This document shows positions 16,785-26,007 of a stretch of 64,000 nt of DNA, piece after piece. Source of the DNA: Verrucomicrobiota bacterium (GTDB lineage: Bacteria; Verrucomicrobiota; Verrucomicrobiia; Limisphaerales; Pedosphaeraceae); the NCBI GenBank assembly GCA_021325145.1, contig JAJPHR010000103.1, forward strand, positions 145,396 through 209,395, read 5' to 3'. How positions within the stretch are numbered: the stretch's first letter is position 1; each line of letters opens with the position of its first letter. A program made the translations under genes and the position numbers. Below the pieces are notes generated by a model. The model worked only from the letters and a program-made list of their open reading frames with translations. It did not search any database and had not been told where the DNA came from.

Positions 16785-19700
16785 TCATTTGTTCAGCACT
16801 TCATCCAAATTCAGCAATTCATTCGCCACCATGGTGTAGGCGGCGAGGGTTGGCTTGTCCAGGGACGCATCCGGTTTCGACTCGCCCACCGTGAGCAGGG
16901 CCTCGGCATCCTTGGGATCGGCCTGGTAACTCGCCAGCAACTCGCGCAACACGGATTGGGTGATTTTGCACTCCTCCGGCCGCAAGGGCCGCGCCAGCAG
17001 CCGTCTGGCCATAAAATCAAGCCGCTCCTCCGGCCTGGCCCCGCCTTCCTCAAGCGCGAGCTGCGCCAGGTGGCGGGCCGCTTCAACGAATTGCGGATCG
17101 TTCAACGTGACTAGAGCCTGCAACGGTGTGTCCGACCGCTCGCGGCGCATCGTGCAGGTTTCGCGGTTCGGCGCATTGAAAATCTCCATCGAAGCCGGTG
17201 GCGCGGCGCGTTTCCAGAACGTATAGAGACTGCGCCGATACAGGGCATCGCCGGAATCGCGTTTGTAAACGCGCGTGTTGCTCCCGTTCATCGCGACCGC
17301 TTCCCAAACGCCGTCCGGTTGATAGGGCTTGACGCTCGGTCCGCCGATCGTTGGCGTCAGCAACCCGCTCGCCGCCAGAGCGTAGTCGCGGACCATTTCC
17401 GCATCCATCCGGAACCGCGGCCCGCGCGAGAGCAGGCGATTCTGCGGATCCCTGGCGAGCCGGTCCGGAGTGACCGTCGCGGCCTGGCGATAGGCGGCCG
17501 AAGTTACCAGCAACTTGAAAAACCGTTTCACGTCCCAGCCCGAGTCGCGGAATTCCACCGCCAGCCAATCGAGCAATTCCTGATGCGACGGCATTTCGCC
17601 GGTGACGCCGAAATCACCCGCCGTGCGAACGAGGCCGGTGCCAAAAACCTCCTGCCAAAAGCGGTTCACCGTCACGCGCGCCGTCAGCGGTTGTTCGGGT
17701 AGCAGCAGCCAGCGGGCAAAGCCGAGCCGGTTGCGCGGAAAATCCTCGGGCATGGGCGGCAGTGCCGCCGGCGTGGCGGGCTGCACCTTGTCACGTCGTT
17801 TGTCGTACTCGCCGCGAAAGAGCACAAACGCCGCTGCCGCCTCGTCGCGTTCCTGCATGATGTGCGCCACCGTCCCGCGCGCCTTGATGCCGTCGGCCTC
17901 CTTTTCCAATTTGGCCAGCGCCGAGGAAGCGTCCATGTATTCGCGATCGAACCGGTTCAGCCACGCATTGTACAGATCCTTCTTTTGCGTATCGGTGCGC
18001 TTTTCCTCCGGTTCGCTTAGCAGCCAGGCCAGGCGCGCATCCGGACCGAGCGCCTTCACTTCTTTCGGCGCCAATGTCCGTCCGTATAGCCGTACGTCCT
18101 GCAAACCCGCTCCTTCCACCGGCGAAGTGCTGTGCCGCTGGCCAATCTTGAACGGAACCTCCGCATGGATGGTGCTTTTCAACTTGTCGGCCTCGACGTC
18201 CGTTTTCTGCAGTTCCCCATCGATGTAAATCTTCACGCCCTTGGCTTTGGACGAACCATCGTAAGTCATGCACACGTGTGTCCAACGGTCCTTCATCAGC
18301 GCCTTCTTGGAAACCACTTTGATCGCGTCGTCCGGCCATTTGTTGACGATGTGCGTGCCGGGCTTGCCGCCCTGCAACCATAAGTCCCAGCCGCGATAAT
18401 CATGCTTGTCGTCCATGCGGGCAAAAAGCGCGCCGTCCTGTCCATCCGACAGCCGCACCCACGCCGAATAACTGAAGCCTTTGTCGTGCTCGAAATCACC
18501 CACGTCGGCCATTTCCGGGATGTGTTTGCTGCTGGTCGTGAACGCTTTCGCTGCCAGCACGCCTTCCTGCCAATCCGCGTTGGTGGCCAGTGTTAACTCA
18601 CGCGTCTCGTCACCGATTTCGACTTTGACAGACCGTTCCTTGTCGTCCGCCAGCAGCGCGTGGAACAAGGGCTTGTCCTGGGGCAGCCCTTTGCGGAACA
18701 GCTCCGGCGACGCCTCCGCCTCCCAGGATTTGAAATCGTCCTTCCCTGATTTGCGCCGGGCCTCCACGCGCTCCTTGCCGGTTTTTAGTTCGCCGGTCAG
18801 TTCATCCCAACGCGAGCGGTCCTCGGGCGTTGGCACCACCACGATCGGCGGCGTATCCTTCACGTTGCCATCCATGGCCTTTTGCGTGGTGTTATTGAAG
18901 AAGGCGGACATGGAATAAAATTCCTTCTGGGATATCGGGTCGAACTTGTGATCGTGGCAAACGGCGCAACCTGCCGTCAGACCGAGCCAAACCTGCGAGG
19001 TCGTTTCCGTGCGGTCCCGCGCGTAGAGCACGAAATATTCCTCGTCGATGGCGCCGCCTTCGTTGCTGGTGATGTTGCAGCGATTGAACCCGCTGGCGAT
19101 TTCCTGTTCGAGGGTCCGGTTCGGCAGCAGGTCGCCGGCCAGTTGTTCGAGGGTGAACTGGTCGAACGGCTGGTTGCGATTGAACGCGTGGATTACCCAA
19201 TCGCGATACGACCACATCTCACGGTAGTTGTCGAAATGAATGCCGTTGGAATCCGCATACCTGGCCGCGTCCAGCCAGTAACGCGCCCGATGTTCTCCGT
19301 AATGTTCCGAGGCGAGCAGGCGATCCACCAGCTTCCCATAAGCATCGGGAGACGAATCGCTCACAAAGGCTTCGACTTCTTCGGTGGTTGGCGGCAGCCC
19401 GGTCAGATCAAGAGTTACCCGCCGCACGAGCGTGCGCCGGTCCGCTTCGGGATTCGGGCTGAGGCCCTCTTGTTCGAGGCGCGCGAGGATGAAATAGTCG
19501 ATCGGGTTTCGCGCCCATCGGCGATTGTGCACACTGGGCAGCGCGGGCCGTTGTGGCGGGATTAATGACCAATGCGCCTGATACTTCGCGCCGGCGGCGA
19601 TCCAATTCTTGAGCAGTTCCTTCTGTTGCGCGGTGAGTGTCTTGTGCGTTTTGGCCGGCGGCATCACGTCGTCCGGGTCGGAGGCATTGATGCGGCGCAC

Positions 19701-20033
19701 AAGTTCGCTGGCTTCAGGTTTACCCGGGACGATTGCCGGACTGCTGTCTTTGCGCGGCGCGATTGCCTCGTCGAACTTGTCCAACCGCAAGCCCGCCTTG
19801 CGCGCCGCTGAATCCGGTCCGTGGCAGGTGAAACAATTCTCGGAAAGGATTGGCCGCACATCGCGGTTGTACTCAATGCCGCCCGAAGTGGAACCCGGCG
19901 CTGCCAGGAGCGCGGGAGAAAAGAAAATTGAAATCAACCACAGAGGCACAAAGACATAGAGAGGTGTGCCATGATTTCGGGGGCCTGTCGTCCGGTGGTC
20001 CTGTGCTGAATTCATTTCGCTCGTGTTCACCAT
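16785..20033 (-). CDS. Planctomycete-type cytochrome C / DUF1549 / LamG / DUF1553 protein
   Basis: A 1082-residue exported protein. In order it has a signal peptide (ending near LLAAPGS), a PSCyt1 domain with a haem motif (CFTCHG), DUF1549 (ARNPIDYFILARLEQEGLSP, LDLTGLPPT) with a second CxxCH (CAVCHDHKFDP), a LamG/concanavalin-like insert (FSYSAWVRLSDGQDGALFAR to IYIDGELQKT), and DUF1553 (PRNRLGFARWLL, NRFWQEVFGTGLV, LLDWLAVEF). Such proteins are thought to be envelope redox/carbohydrate proteins. Start at 20033 or 20015 is possible. The sequence coding for the signal region overlaps an intergenic-type repeat (19927-19966), so the true start is uncertain. Confidence 0.9.
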   Translation of the reverse strand: MVNTSEMNSAQDHRTTGPRNHGTPLYVFVPLWLISIFFSPALLAAPGSTSGGIEYNRDVRPILSENCFTCHGPDSAARKAGLRLDKFDEAIAPRKDSSPAIVPGKPEASELVRRINASDPDDVMPPAKTHKTLTAQQKELLKNWIAAGAKYQAHWSLIPPQRPALPSVHNRRWARNPIDYFILARLEQEGLSPNPEADRRTLVRRVTLDLTGLPPTTEEVEAFVSDSSPDAYGKLVDRLLASEHYGEHRARYWLDAARYADSNGIHFDNYREMWSYRDWVIHAFNRNQPFDQFTLEQLAGDLLPNRTLEQEIASGFNRCNITSNEGGAIDEEYFVLYARDRTETTSQVWLGLTAGCAVCHDHKFDPISQKEFYSMSAFFNNTTQKAMDGNVKDTPPIVVVPTPEDRSRWDELTGELKTGKERVEARRKSGKDDFKSWEAEASPELFRKGLPQDKPLFHALLADDKERSVKVEIGDETRELTLATNADWQEGVLAAKAFTTSSKHIPEMADVGDFEHDKGFSYSAWVRLSDGQDGALFARMDDKHDYRGWDLWLQGGKPGTHIVNKWPDDAIKVVSKKALMKDRWTHVCMTYDGSSKAKGVKIYIDGELQKTDVEADKLKSTIHAEVPFKIGQRHSTSPVEGAGLQDVRLYGRTLAPKEVKALGPDARLAWLLSEPEEKRTDTQKKDLYNAWLNRFDREYMDASSALAKLEKEADGIKARGTVAHIMQERDEAAAAFVLFRGEYDKRRDKVQPATPAALPPMPEDFPRNRLGFARWLLLPEQPLTARVTVNRFWQEVFGTGLVRTAGDFGVTGEMPSHQELLDWLAVEFRDSGWDVKRFFKLLVTSAAYRQAATVTPDRLARDPQNRLLSRGPRFRMDAEMVRDYALAASGLLTPTIGGPSVKPYQPDGVWEAVAMNGSNTRVYKRDSGDALYRRSLYTFWKRAAPPASMEIFNAPNRETCTMRRERSDTPLQALVTLNDPQFVEAARHLAQLALEEGGARPEERLDFMARRLLARPLRPEECKITQSVLRELLASYQADPKDAEALLTVGESKPDASLDKPTLAAYTMVANELLNLDEVLNK
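19927..19966. repeat. CACAGAGGCACAAAGACA-type repeat inside a signal-peptide region
   Basis: The plus strand reads CAACCACAGAGGCACAAAGA followed by CATAGAGAGG. This low-complexity purine-rich element is of a type I associate with intergenic DNA in this group. Here it encodes part of the start of the cytochrome protein (PLYVFVPLWLIS), suggesting that a repeat was captured as part of the leader. Confidence 0.45.
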
Positions 20034-20380
20034 GATAAACGATCGGTTCGCCTGCGAAAAGCCATTTCGGCGCTTTAAGGCCTGTCTTCGCGCCGGCAAC
20101 GACGGTCAATTAGGAAGAAATCTCGTTGCCAAGCGCCGCGCTGAATCGAAATTGCTTGTGTCAATCTGACGCATTGGTCTCACAAGATATTCAAGCGCAT
20201 CAGTTTGAAGAGGCTGCACGCTGCGCCAGGGGAGCCGGCGCCGCCAGGTCTGGGGATTAGACACAAGAACATAACCCAACCTTCCAAAGGCGGGACTCCA
20301 TGCAAGCTGCGACGCTCGTCCCTGCTTTTCCCTCGTTGAGTCCGCCTCCACAATCTGCTTCAATGCCGGCAGCCCGAGCT
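20034..20380. other. Divergent spacer between the cytochrome and sulfatase genes
   Basis: About 350 bases separate the two divergent starts. The stretch holds no supported gene. I could not find a convincing promoter pair. Both divergent genes should be driven from here. Confidence 0.4.
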
Positions 20381-21829
20381 ATGAAAGCAGCCTCATATTT
20401 GCATCGCCTATTGGCCGCCAGCCTTTGCGCCGGGGCGTTTTGCGCAATTCTTGGTGTTTCCCACTTCAGCTTCGCCGCTGACGCATCCAAACCGAATGTC
20501 ATTTTCATCATGAGCGATGACCAGGGAAGCATCGACGCCGGTTGTTACGGGGCGAAAGATCTGGTTACCCCGGGCATGGATCGGCTCGCGGCGCAAGGGG
20601 TGCGCTTCACGCAATTCTATTCCGCCGCGCCGGTTTGTTCGCCTTCGCGCGCCGGCTTGTTGACCGGACGCTACCCATGGCTGGCTGGCATGCCCAACAA
20701 CGGCCCGGAGCCGCCGTCCGAAGCCGATGATCAACTTGAAACCCTTACCGGCGAGGGCTTGCCCCGGACCGAAGCCACTCTCGCGGACATGTTCCGCGCC
20801 GCGGGTTATGCCACCGCTCACATCGGCAAGTGGCATCTCGGCTCGGGTGCCGGCCATAAACCGCTCGATCACGGTTTCGACTACTCCTTTGGCTTTATGG
20901 GCGGTTGCATCGACAACTACACCCACTTCTTCTATTGGGAAGGCCCCGCCCGCCACGACCTTTGGGAAAACAACCGGCGCGTCCGCCTGCCTGGCCGTTA
21001 TTTCCCCGACCTCATGATCGAAAAGGCCGAGGCCTTCATCGACCATCATCGCGACCGTCCGTTCTTCATGTACTTCGCGATCAACATGCCGCACTATCCC
21101 TACCAGGGCGAAGACAAGTGGCTCCAATATTACAAAGATAAAAACGTCCCGTACCCGCGAAACTTATATGCCGCGTTTGTGAGCACACTCGACGAACGTG
21201 TGCAAAGGCTGGTGAAATTTCTGGAGGATTCCGGACTGCGCGAACGGACCATTATTGTTTACCAATCCGACAACGGCCATTCGGTCGAGGAACGCGCGCA
21301 TCGCGGTGGCGGCAGCAGCGGCCCCTATCGCGGAGCCAAGTTCAGCCTGTTCGAAGGCGGCATTCGCCTGCCGGCCATCGTCTCGTGGCCGGGACACGTG
21401 GCCGCCGGCGAGGTTCGGGGCCAGGTCGCGCACGGCTGCGACTGGATGCCAACCCTCGCCGAGTTGTGCGGCGTCTCCCTGCCGAAACGCGAGTTAAACG
21501 GTCGCAGCCTCGTCCCGGTGCTCCGCTCCGCCGATGCTCCCAGCCCGCATGATACTCTGCAATGGCGTTTGGGCCAGCAATGGGCCGTGCGGCAGGGGCC
21601 CTGGAAGCTGTTGCATCGCCCGAATGACGAGGCCGATGCTCCCGCTTCCAAACTCGCTCCCGCGGATAAGGAATGGTTCCTCGCCAATATCGACGACGAT
21701 TCCGGCGAACGAACCAACCTGGCTTCGCTCCATCCGGAAATACTGGAGCGCCTGCGCAAACTCGAACCCGCCGGACGGCCACCCGAGAAAAAAGCGGCGG
21801 CACAAAAGCAAAAGCAAGCTTCGGAGTAG
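20381..21829 (+). CDS. Exported sulfatase (Cys-type, arylsulfatase A-like)
   Basis: A 482-residue type I sulfatase with a signal peptide (LLAASLCAGAFCAILGVSHF). The formylglycine motif is CSPSRAGLLTGRYP, where Cys is the residue to be converted by an FGE enzyme. Metal ligands are MSDDQG near the start and YQSDNGHS later; KWHLG is also present. It removes sulfate esters from glycans or small molecules, probably in the periplasm. In-frame ATGs at 20363 and 20381 are both possible; I use the later one because it gives a normal signal peptide. It is divergent from the DUF1549/DUF1553 gene, a common sulfated-polysaccharide neighbourhood. Confidence 0.92.
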   Translation: MKAASYLHRLLAASLCAGAFCAILGVSHFSFAADASKPNVIFIMSDDQGSIDAGCYGAKDLVTPGMDRLAAQGVRFTQFYSAAPVCSPSRAGLLTGRYPWLAGMPNNGPEPPSEADDQLETLTGEGLPRTEATLADMFRAAGYATAHIGKWHLGSGAGHKPLDHGFDYSFGFMGGCIDNYTHFFYWEGPARHDLWENNRRVRLPGRYFPDLMIEKAEAFIDHHRDRPFFMYFAINMPHYPYQGEDKWLQYYKDKNVPYPRNLYAAFVSTLDERVQRLVKFLEDSGLRERTIIVYQSDNGHSVEERAHRGGGSSGPYRGAKFSLFEGGIRLPAIVSWPGHVAAGEVRGQVAHGCDWMPTLAELCGVSLPKRELNGRSLVPVLRSADAPSPHDTLQWRLGQQWAVRQGPWKLLHRPNDEADAPASKLAPADKEWFLANIDDDSGERTNLASLHPEILERLRKLEPAGRPPEKKAAAQKQKQASE

Positions 21830-21872
21830 GCAAGCCAGGGCTTTCAAATGGTAAGCCTGCGGACGAACACGG

Positions 21873-21905
21873 CGGGTAGGGCGCGTCACTCCGTGCGCGC
21901 CGCGT
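21873..21905. repeat. REP-like family A, partial copy
   Basis: A fragment carrying the TAGGGCGCGTCACTCCGTGC core lies 43 bases beyond the sulfatase stop. Only one half of the full palindrome seen at 9790-9870 and 34687-34760 is present. Confidence 0.6.
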
Positions 21906-21944
21906 TGCGTGTGCGAACGAGCGGCGGGGCATAATGCAACGCCG

Positions 21945-22334
21945 TTACCACTCAGTTCCCCAAATCAGCAGTGCTGCCGCGCAGGCGACGAAGAACAGGA
22001 GCACGGTCACGGTTATCCAGAACGCGGTGCGGTTCCGGGGCGCGGGCGTGATCAGCTCAGGCTTCCACTCGGGCGCCGGGGCCGGTGCCGCCGTGGGTTC
22101 GACCACTTCAGGTTTCACGGGGCCGGCGGGCTCAAAAAGCTTCGCACGCAGGAATACGTGCGCGGCGTTGATGTGGCCGAGTTTTTCACGGGCTTTCTGC
22201 TGAAGCGAGGCATTGCCCGCAAAATTCTCCGGGTTCCAGGCCTGGGCGCGTTCGCGATACGCCTCCTCGAGTTCGACCTGCGAACACGCCTCGTCGATCC
22301 CGAGCACCTGGCAATGTTTTTCAACTTCGTCCAT
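21945..22334 (-). CDS. Membrane-anchored J-domain-like protein lacking HPD
   Basis: A 129-residue protein. Residues 7-60 follow the DnaJ domain pattern (HCQVLGIDEACSQVELEEAY, then INAAHVFL) with helices II and III. The invariant HPD that activates Hsp70 is replaced by Asn-Pro-Glu (AWNPENF). A Pro/Ala-rich linker leads to a single C-terminal membrane helix (about residues 103-125), so the J-like part probably faces the cytoplasm. Start at 22334 or 22346. It is divergent from the dpp-like genes. Without HPD it may be a scaffold or a dominant-negative J-like domain rather than a co-chaperone. Confidence 0.6.
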   Translation of the reverse strand: MDEVEKHCQVLGIDEACSQVELEEAYRERAQAWNPENFAGNASLQQKAREKLGHINAAHVFLRAKLFEPAGPVKPEVVEPTAAPAPAPEWKPELITPAPRNRTAFWITVTVLLFFVACAAALLIWGTEW

Positions 22335-22480
22335 AGAGCCGCGCATTTTTGCCGAGGGCGGGATTCGAATTCAACGCGTTTCTTGAAAAACATGTAATTA
22401 ATGCCCGCCGATTTTCACGGATGCCCAAACCAACCGGAATTTCTTTGCCCATGGCCCGGAAATCCGTAAATTGCGGTTGC

Positions 22481-23404
22481 ATGTTGAAGCCGCTTTTTCG
22501 GGCTTTGTTTGCAAATCGCCTTTTTCTTGCGGGCGGCGGCATCGTCGTCCTCTTCGCGCTGCTCGCGCTCGCCGCGCCCGCGCTCAGCCACGCGCACATT
22601 TTGCGCGAACCCTTCAAGCAGGACCAAAAGGCCCTGGACACGGAAGGCATGCCGCTGGGGCCTGAGCGAGGTTACTGGCTGGGCACGGACAACCTGGGCC
22701 GCGACGTGCTGGCGCGCGTGGTCCACGGCGCGCGGGTGTCGCTCACTGTGGGCACCGCGGCGATGGTCATGGCGACTGTGATCGGTGTGGCGGTGGGAGT
22801 GCTGGCGGGCTTTTACGGCGGCAAGCTGGACCTGGGCCTGATGCGGTTTACGGAGATGATGATGACGATCCCACCGATTCTGCTGGCGATTGCCTTGGCC
22901 AGCTTGATGGACGGCAAAATCATCCACCTGCATCCCGCCAGTGTCCATTGGCATTTTTTGGACGTGGAACTTCGGCGCGGGATGGTGAGCCTGTTTCTGG
23001 TGATTGGCTTCGTCTGCTGGCCGGGAATGGTCCGCGTGATCCGCGCCCAGGTGCTGGCGTTGAAGGAACGCGAGTACGTCCAGGCGGCGCGGGTGCTGGG
23101 CGCTTCGAACCTGCGCCTGATTTTTCGCCACATCATGCCGAATTTGCTGCCCATCGTCATCGTCACGGCCGCCATGAGCACCGCCAATACCATTTTGCTC
23201 GAAGCCGGGCTGGGCTATCTCGGCATTGGCGTCCCACCGCCCGCGCCGTCCTGGGGTGCCATGATTTCTGACGGGCAGGCTTACTTCACTCTGTCTCCTC
23301 ACATGGTGATCGTACCCGGAGTAGCGATCTGCCTGACCGTGCTCGCATTTAATCTCCTCGGCCAGGGCCTCCAGGATGTGCTGGATGTGCAGCAAAAGCG
23401 ATGA
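22481..23404 (+). CDS. Peptide/nickel-type ABC transporter permease (DppC/OppC-like)
   Basis: A 307-residue inner-membrane permease with an N-terminal helix, the OppC_N domain and BPD_transp_1. Motifs are YWLGTDNLGRDVLARVVHGA near the N-terminus and the EAA loop REYVQAARVLGASNLRLIFRHIMPN, where it would contact the ATPase. An insert around GKIIHLHPASVHWHF lies between helices. The ATG at 22481 gives the usual short cytoplasmic N-terminus; a longer start at 22421 is possible. It overlaps no gene but is one base from the substrate-binding protein gene. Confidence 0.92.
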   Translation: MLKPLFRALFANRLFLAGGGIVVLFALLALAAPALSHAHILREPFKQDQKALDTEGMPLGPERGYWLGTDNLGRDVLARVVHGARVSLTVGTAAMVMATVIGVAVGVLAGFYGGKLDLGLMRFTEMMMTIPPILLAIALASLMDGKIIHLHPASVHWHFLDVELRRGMVSLFLVIGFVCWPGMVRVIRAQVLALKEREYVQAARVLGASNLRLIFRHIMPNLLPIVIVTAAMSTANTILLEAGLGYLGIGVPPPAPSWGAMISDGQAYFTLSPHMVIVPGVAICLTVLAFNLLGQGLQDVLDVQQKR

Positions 23405-23405
23405 A

Positions 23406-25076
23406 ATGAAAACGCGCGCCTTGTCCCGAAGAGACACCATGAGAATCCCAAAGGGGTTGCGGCCATTGCGCAGAATTTTGGTGGTGCTGGCGGTGCTCGC
23501 GGCATATGGCGTGGCAGGAGCCGAATCCACCGAATCCGTCAAACCTCAGCGTGGCGGCACCTTGCAACTTGGCCTTCCGGTGGACTGGCGGTCGCTGGAT
23601 CCCGCCGTGGCCTTCGACGCTGATTCCGTCCCATTGCAAAAGCTGCTCTTTCGCGGGCTGATTGATTTTGACGATGGCATCGGACTGGTTCCGGACCAGG
23701 CGAGTGATTGGAATATTTCGCCGGATGGGAAGGTGTACACCTTTCATTTGCGGCCCGGCGTGCGGTTCTCCAATGGCCGCGAAGTCGAGGCTGAGGACTA
23801 TGTGTTTTCGTTCGAGCGGATTCTCGATCCCAAGGTCAGTTCGACGGGGCAGACTTATTTCCTGGGCATCCTTGGGGCAAGCGAGTTCAACCAGGGCAAG
23901 GCCGCGCATGTCAGCGGCCTGCGCGCGCCGGACCATCGGACCTTCATCATCGAACTCAAAGAACCTCAGTTTACATTTCGTTATGTCCTGGCCATGAATT
24001 TTGCGGATGTGCTGCCGCGCGATGTCGTGCAACAGTATGGCGAGAATTTTCAATATCACCTGACAGGTTCGGGGCCGTATCGCATCAAGGAGTGGCGTCG
24101 GAACATTGGCTACCATTTCGAGCGCAATCCCTATTACACCGGCGCCGATGGTTATGTCGATGCGGTGGACATCATGATCGGCGGTGACCGAACTCTGATG
24201 GGAATGATGCTGCAAAGGGGCGAGTTGGACTGGATCACCGGGGGGGTGGCCGATTACGTGAGGTTTAGCCGTGACCCCAAACTGCGTTCCTGGATCGAGT
24301 TGGTCAACACGGCCAACACCGACTATTTCTTCATGAACACCGAGATCAAACCTTTTGACAACGTGCAAGTCCGCCGCGCGATGAACTACGCGATCAATTC
24401 CGAAAGGATGGCCCGGCTCGCGGGAATTTACAATCTGCCGTCGCATGAAATCCTTCCACCGTCGATGCCGTGGTCCAATCCCGGCCTGCCGCGTTACGAT
24501 TACAATCCCGAGAAAGCGCGCGCCTTGCTGCGCGAGGCGGGCTATCCGAATGGGTTTAAAACCCAGCTCTGGTACATTCTCTCGCGGGAGGATGACGCGC
24601 GGATGGCGCAAGGCATTCAGCAGGATTTGAGCGAGGTGGGCGTGCAGGTTGAGTTGAAACAGGCGAGCTACATTGCCTTCCAGCTCAAGGCTGAGGCGCG
24701 TCATCAGGTTCCATGCGGAGTTTGGGGCTGGATGGAAGACTATCCCGATGCGAGCGATTTTTTGGACGTGTTGTTGAATGGAGAACGCATTACCGACACC
24801 GATTGCAACAACTCGTCGTTTTACAACAACCCGGAAGTCAACCGGCTCATCGACCAGGGCAACGCGAGCAACGAGGCGGGGGAACGAACCCGGCTCTATC
24901 GCGAAGCGGAGCGCCTGATCATGACGGATGCCCCTTGGGTGCCGATTTTGCATGAACGGATTCCCATGCTGAAGAGTCCGCGGTTGCACGGCACGACTCC
25001 GCATCCGGTGTGGCTTTGGCGTTATCAATACATGTGGCTGGATCAGTCCGCTAATTCAAGAAAGGCGGGAGGTTGA
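23406..25076 (+). CDS. Peptide/nickel-type ABC transporter substrate-binding protein
   Basis: A 556-residue SBP_bac_5 (DppA/OppA) protein. After a signal peptide (RILVVLAVLAAYGVAGA) come the family pieces RGGTLQLGLPVDWRSLDP, VYTFHLRPGVRFSNGR, AEDYVFSFERIL and FDNVQVRRAMNYAIN. It captures oligopeptides or similar solutes in the periplasm. The gene starts one base after the permease stop and ends 7 bases before the second permease, so the order is permease-binding protein-permease, which differs from the usual A-B-C-D-F order. In-frame ATGs at 23406 and 23439 are both possible. Confidence 0.93.
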   Translation: MKTRALSRRDTMRIPKGLRPLRRILVVLAVLAAYGVAGAESTESVKPQRGGTLQLGLPVDWRSLDPAVAFDADSVPLQKLLFRGLIDFDDGIGLVPDQASDWNISPDGKVYTFHLRPGVRFSNGREVEAEDYVFSFERILDPKVSSTGQTYFLGILGASEFNQGKAAHVSGLRAPDHRTFIIELKEPQFTFRYVLAMNFADVLPRDVVQQYGENFQYHLTGSGPYRIKEWRRNIGYHFERNPYYTGADGYVDAVDIMIGGDRTLMGMMLQRGELDWITGGVADYVRFSRDPKLRSWIELVNTANTDYFFMNTEIKPFDNVQVRRAMNYAINSERMARLAGIYNLPSHEILPPSMPWSNPGLPRYDYNPEKARALLREAGYPNGFKTQLWYILSREDDARMAQGIQQDLSEVGVQVELKQASYIAFQLKAEARHQVPCGVWGWMEDYPDASDFLDVLLNGERITDTDCNNSSFYNNPEVNRLIDQGNASNEAGERTRLYREAERLIMTDAPWVPILHERIPMLKSPRLHGTTPHPVWLWRYQYMWLDQSANSRKAGG

Positions 25077-25083
25077 GATAATT

Positions 25084-26007
25084 ATGCCGCTCCGCCTGCT
25101 CAATCGCCTGTTCTGGTCGGTCGTGACACTCCTCGGCACGGCGACGCTCATCTTTTTGCTTACCAGTGTCGTTCCCGGCGACGTTGCGCGCATTATCGCC
25201 GGGCCGAAAGCGACGCCGGAGGTCTTGCAGCAGGTGCGGCAGCGCTATCATCTCGACCAGCCGGTGCCGGTGCGGCTGATTCATTACTATGGACAACTGG
25301 CCCGCGGTGATCTGGGACACTCGTTCGTTACCGATCAACCGGTGGCGCAAGCCATCCTGACGCGCCTGCCCTGCACCGCCGCGTTGTGCGCCACCGCGGT
25401 GGTGATGTGGATGCTCGTGGCGATTCCGGCGGGAGTGCTCACGGCAAAATATCGCGGCTCGTGGTTCGATCGGGCAATTTTGGTCCTCGCCACCATCGGC
25501 CTGTCCCTGCCCGCATTCTGGCTTGCCCGCATGCTCCAATATTCCATGGGCTACAAACTGGGATGGTTCCCGGTGGCGGGATTCCGCAGCTTCGGACATC
25601 TGTTGCTTCCGGCGGCCACGCTGGCCGTTCTTTACGCCGGCTATTATGCGCGACTCATCCACACCAGCATGGCCGAGGTGCTGGACACGGCTTATGTTCG
25701 AGCCGCCCGCGCGAAGGGGCAGTCCGAAACGGCGGTCCTTTTCAGGCACGCTTTTCGCAATGCCCTGATTCCCGTGGTGACGATCCTCGGCATGGACATC
25801 GCGGCGTTGCTCGGCGGCGTTCTTTTTACCGAAAGCGTTTTCGCCCTGCCCGGCATTGGCACACTGGCGGTGCAAAGCGTCTTCAACCTGGACGTGCCCG
25901 TTATCATGGGCACCGTCATGTTCAGCGCCACGATGATTGTCGCCGCCAATTTGCTGGTGGACGTGCTGTACCGCCGAATTGATCCGCGCATCAAGGCGGC
26001 GCATTAG
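25084..26007 (+). CDS. Peptide/nickel-type ABC transporter permease (DppB/OppB-like)
   Basis: A 307-residue permease with six helices. The start RLLNRLFWSVVTLLGTATLIF and DVARIIAGP are DppB-like. The ATPase-contact loop is DTAYVRAARAKGQSETAVLF and the end is LVDVLYRRIDPRIKAAH. It forms the heterodimeric pore with the DppC-like protein. No DppD/DppF ATPase gene follows; the next 450 bases are repeats. The energising ATPases must be encoded elsewhere or shared. Confidence 0.93.
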   Translation: MPLRLLNRLFWSVVTLLGTATLIFLLTSVVPGDVARIIAGPKATPEVLQQVRQRYHLDQPVPVRLIHYYGQLARGDLGHSFVTDQPVAQAILTRLPCTAALCATAVVMWMLVAIPAGVLTAKYRGSWFDRAILVLATIGLSLPAFWLARMLQYSMGYKLGWFPVAGFRSFGHLLLPAATLAVLYAGYYARLIHTSMAEVLDTAYVRAARAKGQSETAVLFRHAFRNALIPVVTILGMDIAALLGGVLFTESVFALPGIGTLAVQSVFNLDVPVIMGTVMFSATMIVAANLLVDVLYRRIDPRIKAAH

